From JAGLWP01 sp964444095 (GTDB lineage Archaea; Nanobdellota; Nanobdellia; Pacearchaeales; GW2011-AR1): DNA of 39,298 bases. The notes under the pieces are model-generated. The model did not search any database. It worked only from the letters and a program-made list of their open reading frames with translations, and was not told the DNA's origin. Numbering within the stretch: position 1 is the first letter of the stretch; each line of letters opens with the position of its first letter. The position numbers and the translations under genes are program-made. This document shows, piece by piece, positions 16,196-21,909 of the stretch. The stretch is from contig CAYUEW010000002.1 of NCBI GenBank assembly GCA_964444095.1, positions 1 through 39,298 on the forward strand. The letters run 5' to 3'.

Positions 16196-17161
16196 ATGGA
16201 GGGGATGATTTTATTAGCAGACCCAAATTCCAAGGCGTGGGGATTTGCCAAGAAAATTCAAGAATATATTTTAAGCGAAAAAAATACATATATTCGTTTA
16301 GAAGCTGTTTCTATAAGTTATTTTAGAAATGGAGAAATAAGTGTGCATGTCCCAGAGAATGTGAGAAAAAAAGAAGTTTATTTTATACATGATTCTACAA
16401 AAAACCCCCAAGAATGGTGGGTCGAACTTCTTTTGTTAAAAGATTTACTTTTGAGTTCCTCTGCAGAGAGTGTTAGTTTTATTTTACCAAATATGCTTTA
16501 TAGTCGTCAGGATAGGAAAGTGATGCCCCATGTTCCTATTTCTGCTAGAGCATTAGCAAAATCACTTTCTACTGGAATAAAAAGAATAATCACAATGGAT
16601 TTGCATGCGCCCCAAGTGCAGGGATTTTATCCAGAGACAATGCCCCTAGACAATCTTTACAGTTTTGCAGCGTTAGTTAAATATTTGAAGGAGACAAAAG
16701 ATGGGATAGATGACTTGAAAAAATTAGTAATCCTTTCACCAGATGCCGGAGGAGTCAACAGAGCAAAAGCATTTGCACAAAGATTGGAGTCAGAATATCC
16801 TGTCGCATTTATAGAAAAGAGACGAGTTAAAGCAGGAGAAGTAGAAGATATGCGTCTTGCAGGAGATGTGAACGGAAAAGATGTGTTGATTGTAGATGAT
16901 ATTATTGATTCTGGGAAGACTCTTTGTAAAGCGGCAGAATTATTAAAAGAGAATGGAGCAAGAAGATTGCTTTGTTACGGTACGCACGGAATTTTTACAT
17001 TGGGCACTGAAGATTTATGCAGATGTTTTGAAAGAGTTATGACAAGCAACACCCACAACCAAAAAAGAGAAGGGGTAGAGTCAATCGATGTGAGCTCTGT
17101 TTTCGCAGAAGCAATTTATCGTGCACAAAAAGGAGAATCTATTTCTAAATTATTTGAATGA
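16196..17161 (+). CDS. prs: Ribose-phosphate pyrophosphokinase (PRPP synthetase)
   Basis: It converts ribose 5-phosphate and ATP to PRPP for nucleotide and amino-acid synthesis; cytosolic. Signatures: SRQDRK in the ATP-binding region, MDLHAPQVQGFYP (metal/ATP flexible region), VILSPDAGGVNRAKAFA (PRPP-type loop) and DVLIVDDIIDSGKT (ribose-5-phosphate phosphate-binding loop). The length of about 321 aa is usual. The frame opens at 16184, but that ATG is only about 12 nt from the TATA centre and would be upstream of transcription; 16196 is exactly leaderless, and 16205 (MILLADPN) best matches the family N-terminus. Archaeal-type PRPP synthetases are often slightly shorter at the N-terminus. Confidence 0.95.
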   Translation: MEGMILLADPNSKAWGFAKKIQEYILSEKNTYIRLEAVSISYFRNGEISVHVPENVRKKEVYFIHDSTKNPQEWWVELLLLKDLLLSSSAESVSFILPNMLYSRQDRKVMPHVPISARALAKSLSTGIKRIITMDLHAPQVQGFYPETMPLDNLYSFAALVKYLKETKDGIDDLKKLVILSPDAGGVNRAKAFAQRLESEYPVAFIEKRRVKAGEVEDMRLAGDVNGKDVLIVDDIIDSGKTLCKAAELLKENGARRLLCYGTHGIFTLGTEDLCRCFERVMTSNTHNQKREGVESIDVSSVFAEAIYRAQKGESISKLFE

Positions 17162-17180
17162 TAAAATAAGATTAAAGAAG

Positions 17181-17236
17181 TGTAGGAGAAAGAATACCGA
17201 AGCATTCAACACTAACCGAAGTCAATGCCTCCTACA
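17181..17236. ncRNA. Candidate small structured RNA (nested stem-loop)
   Basis: A perfect 8-bp outer stem TGTAGGAG/CTCCTACA encloses an inner 5-bp stem GCATT/AATGC, giving a two-tier hairpin of 56 nt. CCGAAG-type sequence occurs twice inside (ACCGAAGCATT, ACCGAAGTC). It lies 20 bp after the prs stop, so it could be a terminator or mRNA 3' end structure of prs, or an independent small RNA (the plus-strand ACA at the stem base recalls H/ACA guides, but no pocket was established). Strand undetermined. Confidence 0.35.
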
Positions 17237-17305
17237 AAATATCTTGATTCTGAGGGTATTTAAACATATCTAAGCATTTGAGAGTGATATCAAGGAACTT
17301 AAAAA

Positions 17306-17400
17306 ATAATGTGGGAGACAACTCATCTCCAGAGAAGTCGTTATGAATAAAATATTTGTCGCTTCTCTAAAAGCTCGGGATTCGAAAACCTGCTTAGCAC
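17306..17400 (-). pseudogene. Degenerate fragment of the tRNA-Leu 3' half with an insert
   Basis: Two blocks resemble the neighbouring tRNA-Leu in the same order and orientation. Bases 17306-17320 (ataatgTgggagaca) match the acceptor end 17467-17482. Bases 17378-17400 (ggattcgaaaacctgcttag plus cac) match the T-arm and variable arm 17483-17504, with two extra A, one substitution and one missing G. In the tRNA the blocks are adjacent; here 57 nt containing the AGAGAAG/CTTCTCT hairpin separate them. It cannot fold as a tRNA. It is either a decayed partial duplication or part of the gene-end repeat pattern seen at the other tRNAs. Confidence 0.5.
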
Positions 17401-17471
17401 AAAAATAGATTTGAATTTAAGCGACTTTGCAATTCTCAAAGAATTTAAATCCTGTCTAGCGACAGAATAAA

Positions 17472-17555
17472 TGCGGGAGACAGGATTCGAACCTGCGTAG
17501 GCACTAAGCCACAGCCTCTTAAGGGCTGCCCATTTGGCCACTCTGGAACCCCCGC
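17472..17555 (-). tRNA. tRNA-Leu (TAA)
   Basis: An 84-nt gene with acceptor GCGGGGG/CTCCCGC (one G-T), anticodon stem CAGCC/GGCTG, loop CTTAAGA with anticodon TAA, a 15-nt class II variable arm, T-arm GCAGG-TTCGAAT-CCTGT and discriminator A73. No encoded CCA and no intron. It reads UUA (and UUG by wobble). The region downstream of its 3' end contains degenerate pieces of its own 3' half. Confidence 0.96.
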
Positions 17556-17600
17556 TTGAGTAATCTTTTGAATAGAATTCTACTTAAAAATTTAACTAAA

Positions 17601-17828
17601 TTATTTCTTTTTCTCTATTTTCACACCAAGTTCTTCAAGGCGTTTGATATGTGCTTGCATAACAGCTTCTACATTCTGAATCATTTTGAACAATTCATTT
17701 CGCTCATTAACTAAAGTGTTAAGCGCACCTTGATGAAAACCAATTTCTGTCTCTTTTGAAACCGCAGGAGTTTCTGGCGCTTTGTTATTCAATGCTTCCT
17801 CGAGATTTGATTTATCTATATTTGTCAT
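17601..17828 (-). CDS. Small helical protein of unknown function
   Basis: The 75-aa product is acidic at the N-terminus (NLEEALNNKAPETPAVSKE) and probably disordered for about 28 residues, then forms a heptad-patterned helix (ALNTLVNERNELFKMIQNV...HIKRLEELGVKIEKKK). No Cys, no TM, no signal. It sits alone between tRNA-Leu and tRNA-Thr on the same strand. A coiled-coil partner or small structural protein is possible; no family recognised. Confidence 0.6.
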   Translation of the reverse strand: MTNIDKSNLEEALNNKAPETPAVSKETEIGFHQGALNTLVNERNELFKMIQNVEAVMQAHIKRLEELGVKIEKKK

Positions 17829-17864
17829 ATTATTATGTATAAAACTCTCTTATAAAGTTTTGCA

Positions 17865-17936
17865 AGCCTCAGACAAGATTTGAACTTGCGACCTTTTCAT
17901 TACGAGTGAAATGCTCTACCACTGAGCTACTGAGGC
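17865..17936 (-). tRNA. tRNA-Thr (CGT)
   Basis: A 72-nt cloverleaf: acceptor GCCTCAG/CTGAGGC, D-arm GCTCAGTGGTAGAGC, anticodon stem TTTCA/TGAAA with loop CTCGTAA (anticodon CGT, reads ACG), T-arm GCAAG-TTCAAAT-CTTGT and discriminator T73. No CCA encoded and no intron. Its first 22 nt are repeated exactly 68 nt upstream (see the repeat entry). Confidence 0.96.
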
Positions 17937-18005
17937 AGGATTTTGCTCAGGGGTTCGAAGCTTGTCTTCGAGAGCGAAGCGAACTACCACTGAGCTACTG
18001 AGGCA
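17916..18005 (-). repeat. 22-bp direct repeat of the tRNA-Thr 5' end with a 46-nt insert
   Basis: CTACCACTGAGCTACTGAGG plus CA occurs at 17916-17937 (inside and just before tRNA-Thr) and again at 17984-18005. The 46 nt between (17938-17983) is GC-rich (24 of 46) for this genome, carries the hairpin CTTCG-AGAG-CGAAG and includes a T-arm-like GGGGTTCGAAG. The outer copy therefore has acceptor and D-arm sequence but no working anticodon arm. Same architecture as the repeats at tRNA-Ser and at the TrmB gene end. Confidence 0.8.
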
Positions 18006-18022
18006 TTACGCGAATGCCTTAT

Positions 18023-18319
18023 TTATTTTTCCTTAGCAGAAAACAATAAACACATACAATGTCCTTCAAGTTCTATTTCTCCCCGATGGAATACACAAGG
18101 GCAGACAATCTCTTTATCTTTCTTTTTATCTCCTGTGGCAACACGGCACGGGCAATAAATATCTCCTTTTGTCTGTTTATTTTTCAACAATCCTGTTATG
18201 ACTCCATCAACAATTTTTTCGTCAGGATTCAATCTTATTCCAACTTCTTGCGCATATTTCTCTGCACTTTTCTTTAAATCTTCTGGGTTCTTGGATTTAA
18301 ATTTTTGTCCTATTTTCAT
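18023..18319 (-). CDS. Ferredoxin-thioredoxin reductase-like Fe-S protein (FTR catalytic beta family)
   Basis: The 98-aa product carries the FTR-beta cysteine pattern: YCPCR (about 54-58), VCPCVFH (about 73-79) and GHCMCLLF (about 87-94), that is CxC, CxC and CxC with the His after the second pair. In the family four Cys bind a 4Fe-4S cluster and two form the redox disulfide that passes electrons to thioredoxin. No FTR alpha subunit, ferredoxin or thioredoxin gene is adjacent. The N-terminus (YAQEVGIRLNPDEK) fits the family. The natural electron donor is unknown; archaeal homologues often act with ferredoxin or rubredoxin-like partners. Confidence 0.88.
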   Translation of the reverse strand: MKIGQKFKSKNPEDLKKSAEKYAQEVGIRLNPDEKIVDGVITGLLKNKQTKGDIYCPCRVATGDKKKDKEIVCPCVFHRGEIELEGHCMCLLFSAKEK

Positions 18320-18363
18320 AAACTTTATAATCTCTTTTCGTTTTTATATCTTATGAAAGCGCA

Positions 18364-20094
18364 ATGAAAAATTTAAATTCATTCGTTTTCTGGAAAAACC
18401 AAATGAAAGAGGCAGTAGTTAAAGTTCTAAAGAAAGCGTTAAAAAAGCAGAAGATTAATTTGAAAGATAAAGAGATAGAAGATGTTATAGAAATTCCGCC
18501 TTCTTCAGAGATGGGGGATTTTTCGTTTCCTTGTTTTTTTCTTGCAGGACAGCTTAAACAAAATCCAGTGCAAATTGCTTTAGAATTAAGAGAAAAAATT
18601 GGGAACCATCCTGTAATGGAATTTGAAGATATTCAAACTTCTGGCGCGTATATTAATTTTTTCTTGAATAGAAAAGATCTCGCACGGAAAACTGTTTGGG
18701 AAATTTTAACACAAAAAGCAAAATATGGACAAATGAATTTTGGCAAAAAGAAAAAAATTCTTGTTGAGTTTTCTTCACCAAATCTTGCAAAACCATTTGG
18801 AATTGGACATTTGAGGTCTACAATAATCGGAAATTCTATTGCAAATATTTGTGAGTTTGAAGGTTTCAAGGCAGTAAGAATAAATTACTTAGGAGATTGG
18901 GGAACTCAATTCGGAAAACTTTTGTTGGGTTATGAGAAATTTGGGAGTGAAAAGAAATTGCAAAAAGATCCCATGAAACATTTAGTTGATATTTATGTAA
19001 AAATAAACAAGGACAAAAAATATGAAGGAAAATCTAAAGAGTGGTTTAAGAAACTAGAAGAAAAAGATAAAACCGCACTGATGTTATGGAAAGTGTTCAA
19101 AGATTTGAGTCTGGTTGAATTTAAAAAACTCTACAAAATTTTCGGCGTGGAATTTGATGAATATGCAAGTGAATCTATGTATCATAAAAAGATGAACAGC
19201 ATTCTGGGAGAATTAAAAGAGAAAAAACTTTTGAAAAAAAGCCAAGGTGCCGAAATTGTAGATCTTAATGAATTTGGGTTGGGTGTTTGTTTAATAGAAA
19301 AAAGCGATGGAACCAGTCTTTATGCAACAAGGGATATTGCCGCAGCGATTGCAAGACACAAGAAACATCAGTTTACAAAAATGATTTATGAGGTTGGGCA
19401 AGAACAAACATTGCATTTTAAGCAAATATTCAAGGTATTAGAATTAATGGGTTACAAATGGGCAAAAGAATGTGTCCACGCAGGACACGGACTTTATCTT
19501 GATAAAGATGGAAAGAAATTTTCAACTAGAAAAGGAAAAACAGTTTTTATAAAAGATATTTTAGAAGAGACAACAGAATTGGCGAGAAAAGAAATTAAAA
19601 AAAGAACACCGAAAATTTCAAAGAAAAAATTAGAAGAGCGTGCATTAAAAATTGCAATCGCAGCAATTTTCTACGGAGATTTAAAAAATAACCGTCTTAA
19701 CGATATTGTTTTTGACATCAAAAAATTCATTTCGTTTGAAGGAGACACAGGACCTTATTTACAATACAGTTATGCAAGAGCTTCTTCAATTTTAAAGAAG
19801 ACAAAAAACCAAGAGAAATTTAAGGTCTATGATTTAGAGGCCAAAGAAATTGAATTAGTAAAAAAACTTTCTCAGTTTTCAGAAGTCGTTCTTAATGCGT
19901 ATAAAAACTTGAGCCCATCTATAATCGCAAACTATTCTTTTCAATTAGCAAAAGTTTTCAATGAATTTTATCATGCTTGTCCTGTAATTGGTTCAAAACA
20001 AGAAGCATTTCGTTTAGCGTTGGTAGAAGCCTTCAGACAAATCCTAAAAAATTCTCTTCGGCTTTTAGGAATAGATGTCCTGGAAGAGATGTAA
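18364..20094 (+). CDS. argS: Arginine--tRNA ligase (ArgRS)
   Basis: Class I synthetase for tRNA-Arg, 576 aa (codon start at 18403 would give 563). An Add-1 type N-terminal domain (about 14-110) is followed by SSPNLAKPFGIGHLRSTIIG (HIGH motif, about 139-158), INYLGDWGTQFGKLL, and FSTRKGKTVFI in the KMSKS position (typical loose ArgRS variant). The C-terminal anticodon-binding DALR domain ends HACPVIG...RLLGIDVLEEM. Met14 (MKEAVVKVL) matches the family start best; the ATG at 18364 overlaps a tiny frame MKAQ-stop that begins at the predicted transcription start. Divergent from the FTR-like gene. Confidence 0.96.
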   Translation: MKNLNSFVFWKNQMKEAVVKVLKKALKKQKINLKDKEIEDVIEIPPSSEMGDFSFPCFFLAGQLKQNPVQIALELREKIGNHPVMEFEDIQTSGAYINFFLNRKDLARKTVWEILTQKAKYGQMNFGKKKKILVEFSSPNLAKPFGIGHLRSTIIGNSIANICEFEGFKAVRINYLGDWGTQFGKLLLGYEKFGSEKKLQKDPMKHLVDIYVKINKDKKYEGKSKEWFKKLEEKDKTALMLWKVFKDLSLVEFKKLYKIFGVEFDEYASESMYHKKMNSILGELKEKKLLKKSQGAEIVDLNEFGLGVCLIEKSDGTSLYATRDIAAAIARHKKHQFTKMIYEVGQEQTLHFKQIFKVLELMGYKWAKECVHAGHGLYLDKDGKKFSTRKGKTVFIKDILEETTELARKEIKKRTPKISKKKLEERALKIAIAAIFYGDLKNNRLNDIVFDIKKFISFEGDTGPYLQYSYARASSILKKTKNQEKFKVYDLEAKEIELVKKLSQFSEVVLNAYKNLSPSIIANYSFQLAKVFNEFYHACPVIGSKQEAFRLALVEAFRQILKNSLRLLGIDVLEEM

Positions 20095-20100
20095 TCAAAA

Positions 20101-20110
20101 TTTATTTAAA
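20101..20110 (+). promoter_or_regulatory. TATA box for the basic-tail protein gene
   Basis: TTTATTTAAA lies about 26 nt upstream of a predicted start near 20131, which leaves a ~23-nt leader carrying a strong AAAGGAGGT ribosome site (20134-20142). A near-identical arrangement (TTATTTAAAG at 20635-20644, then GGAGGT at 20681-20686) precedes the next gene. These are among the few leadered, SD-bearing genes in the window. Confidence 0.55.
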
Positions 20111-20153
20111 CTCTTTTTTCTTTAAACAATTGAAAAGGAGGTAAGAAAAATAG

Positions 20154-20606
20154 ATGGTTCAAACAAAAAAGATGAATGAATCTTTCTTTGCACAACTTTT
20201 AAAAGATTTTAATGTTGTTGGAGAAGTGATTAGGGCGCGTCAAGACGAGAAACAAGGGCTGCTAAATCAGTTTGATAGTGAATGCAAAAGATTTTTCTTC
20301 GGTAAAATTTCTGAAAAAGCTTTAGTGTCTTCGGTTCAAAAAACTAACAAAGAACTTCAGCGATTAGATTCTGAAATAAGAGCAAATATATCTCGAGCAA
20401 GAAGAATATCAGAGAAGGCTGCAAGGCTTACTTCGGCACAAGCACCCCACGCTTTTAGAGCAACACTTTCCGGAATAATCGGAGGAGATAAAAAGAAAAA
20501 AGTTGTAAGGAAAAAACCTGTAGCAAAAAAGAAAGTTGTAAGAAAAGCTCCTAAGAAAAAAGTTGCAAAGAAGACTTCAAAAAAGAAAACTACGAGGAAA
20601 AAATAA
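20154..20606 (+). CDS. Nucleic-acid-binding protein with H1-like Lys-rich tail
   Basis: The 150-aa product has a helical, mixed-charge N-terminal ~105 residues (coiled-coil-like, with KTNKELQRLDSEIRANISRA) and a C-terminal tail of about 40 residues made almost only of Lys, Arg, Val, Ala, Pro and Thr with KKKVVRK/KKPVAKK repeats, as in histone H1-like tails. It probably binds DNA or RNA nonspecifically. A strong GGAGGT site and TATA box suggest high expression, consistent with an abundant chromatin protein. No specific family recognised, and no archaeal histone fold is visible. Confidence 0.75.
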   Translation: MVQTKKMNESFFAQLLKDFNVVGEVIRARQDEKQGLLNQFDSECKRFFFGKISEKALVSSVQKTNKELQRLDSEIRANISRARRISEKAARLTSAQAPHAFRATLSGIIGGDKKKKVVRKKPVAKKKVVRKAPKKKVAKKTSKKKTTRKK

Positions 20607-20690
20607 TTTTTTTTATTTTTAATTTTATCAAAACTTATTTAAAGCACACTCTTGTTATACGAGTATAATTAAATAAAAAAGGAGGTAGAA

Positions 20691-20891
20691 ATGGTTGGAA
20701 AAAAAGTGAAAAGTTTGTTAAACTTTGTTATGTGGTTAACAGGTGTAATCGTATCATTAGCTGTAGGTTTTGCATTAGCTGATGGAGTTCTTTACGTTAG
20801 ATGGATTCCAGATATGGTAACACAAGTTGCTGGGTGGATTGTAGTTTTAACAACTTTAATCAGTGCTGTATTAGCATTACTTAAGAAATAA
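20691..20891 (+). CDS. Small two-helix membrane protein
   Basis: The 66-aa product has a basic N-terminus (VGKKVKSL), TM helix 1 (about 11-30, FVMWLTGVIVSLAVGFALA), a short loop (DGVLYVRWIPD) and TM helix 2 (about 41-63, VTQVAGWIVVLTTLISAVLALL), ending KK. The GGAGGT site 5 nt from the ATG and its own TATA box suggest strong expression. The layout resembles small holin-like or scaffold proteins, but no family is recognised. Confidence 0.72.
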   Translation: MVGKKVKSLLNFVMWLTGVIVSLAVGFALADGVLYVRWIPDMVTQVAGWIVVLTTLISAVLALLKK

Positions 20892-20960
20892 ATTTTCTTT
20901 TATCTACTTCTTTTATTTTTCTTTTTTTAAATTTTTTAAAAATAGTTTATCGTATTGAAT

Positions 20961-21050
20961 TTATTTAACAGGTTTCATATCTTCCGGCAATTTGTTCCTA
21001 AAATTATAGCGGATATGAAAATAATTCTTATTTAACAGGTTTCATATCTT
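20961..21050 (-). repeat. 23-bp direct repeat of the TrmB gene 3' end with a 44-nt insert
   Basis: TTATTTAACAGGTTTCATAT plus CTT occurs at 20961-20983 and, 67 nt later, at 21028-21050, where it encodes the last codons and stop of the TrmB-family gene. The insert (20984-21027) is unique and contains GATATGAAA (21012-21020), an inverted copy of TTTCATATC within the outer repeat. Unit geometry matches the tRNA-Thr and tRNA-Ser repeats although here the gene is protein-coding. Confidence 0.8.
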
Positions 21051-21834
21051 TCCATGCAAGTTCAAATAATTGTTCTAATGCTTGAGCAAAGAATTCAGTA
21101 TTCACCCAAACACCCACATCATAATTTGGATGAAACTTTTCATCATCAAGCAACATGAACATCACTTGATTTGAATCAATAATAATAAATCTTGCTTTCA
21201 TTCCTTCAAGTTTTCTAACATCTGCAACTTTCTTAAAATCTTTTGCAACCTTAAGATTATTCGCATCAACAGGAGCAGCAATTCTAACCTTTACGCCTCT
21301 TTTTTTACATCCTTCTAAACTCCCCATTAATGTTTCAAGTTTTCTATTCAAACCTTCATTTGTTGTTACAATTGTTACAGATTTTTCTGCGTCTCTTACC
21401 ATCATATCTATATGATTATACAAATTTTGTCTTCCTTTCAAACTTCCAGATAAATCTGAAGGTTCAACAAATTTAATTCCTTTAGTAAAAAGAGAATTTA
21501 ATTCTTCTAAAACTTCGTCGTCTTTTAATTTATCTAATCTCTCTGCTTTTTCTTTTGCATGTCTTACTAAATTCTTTTTTACACGTTCAACAACTTCTCC
21601 TGGTTTTAATGCTATGAATTTTATTGGTTTTCCAAGTTTCATAATCACAAATCCTTTTTTCTCTAAACTTTCTAAGATATCATAAGTCCTACTTCGAGGA
21701 ACATCAGAAATATTGCTTAATTCTCCTGCAGTGCTCGTTCCTCTTGAAAGAAGCGCAGTCCAAACTTTTACTTCATATAAATTTAAATCAAAAATTTTTC
21801 TCAGCCTGCTCAAAAATTCTTCCTTGACAATCAT
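21028..21834 (-). CDS. TrmB-family transcriptional regulator
   Basis: The 268-aa product has an N-terminal winged helix (about 12-75: LNLYEVKVWTALLSRG, STAGELSNISDVPRSRTYDILESLEKKGFV), followed by a coiled linker (about 85-115) and a C-terminal PLD-like/TrmB effector domain (about 140-265; EKSVTIVTTNEGL, RGVKVRIAAPV, RFIIIDSNQVMFML). Family members sense sugars or other ligands and control metabolic operons. Its own TATA box (CTTTAAAAAG about 27 nt upstream of the ATG) gives a leaderless message. Its 3' end is duplicated downstream. Target genes are not evident from the neighbours (ileS upstream). Confidence 0.88.
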   Translation of the reverse strand: MIVKEEFLSRLRKIFDLNLYEVKVWTALLSRGTSTAGELSNISDVPRSRTYDILESLEKKGFVIMKLGKPIKFIALKPGEVVERVKKNLVRHAKEKAERLDKLKDDEVLEELNSLFTKGIKFVEPSDLSGSLKGRQNLYNHIDMMVRDAEKSVTIVTTNEGLNRKLETLMGSLEGCKKRGVKVRIAAPVDANNLKVAKDFKKVADVRKLEGMKARFIIIDSNQVMFMLLDDEKFHPNYDVGVWVNTEFFAQALEQLFELAWKDMKPVK

Positions 21835-21909
21835 TTTTTTATTTAGGAGTTTTTCTTTTTAAAGATTGTTATGGTAAAAGAGTAAATCTATTCACTTACT
21901 AAGCAGTAG

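Larger units (their letters stand above)
17162..17471. other. Gene-free hairpin-rich spacer between prs and tRNA-Leu
   Basis: No credible ORF. It holds five short inverted repeats: TGTAGGAG...CTCCTACA (17181-17236), GGAGA...TCTCC (about 17314-17330), AGAGAAG...CTTCTCT (about 17331-17368), CTTTG...CAAAG (about 17424-17440) and CTGTC...GACAG (about 17452-17465). It also holds degenerate fragments of the neighbouring tRNA-Leu 3' half (17306-17400). The density of structure is unlike other spacers in the window. Confidence 0.6.

Noticed and set aside
17341..17541. 66-aa minus-strand frame
   Set aside because: It is tRNA-Leu and its degenerate flank read as protein (begins in the anticodon arm). 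No promoter or ribosome site.
17916..18005. CRISPR array at tRNA-Thr
   Set aside because: Only two copies, the repeat is part of a tRNA gene, and there are no cas genes or leader. Reported as gene-end repeats instead.
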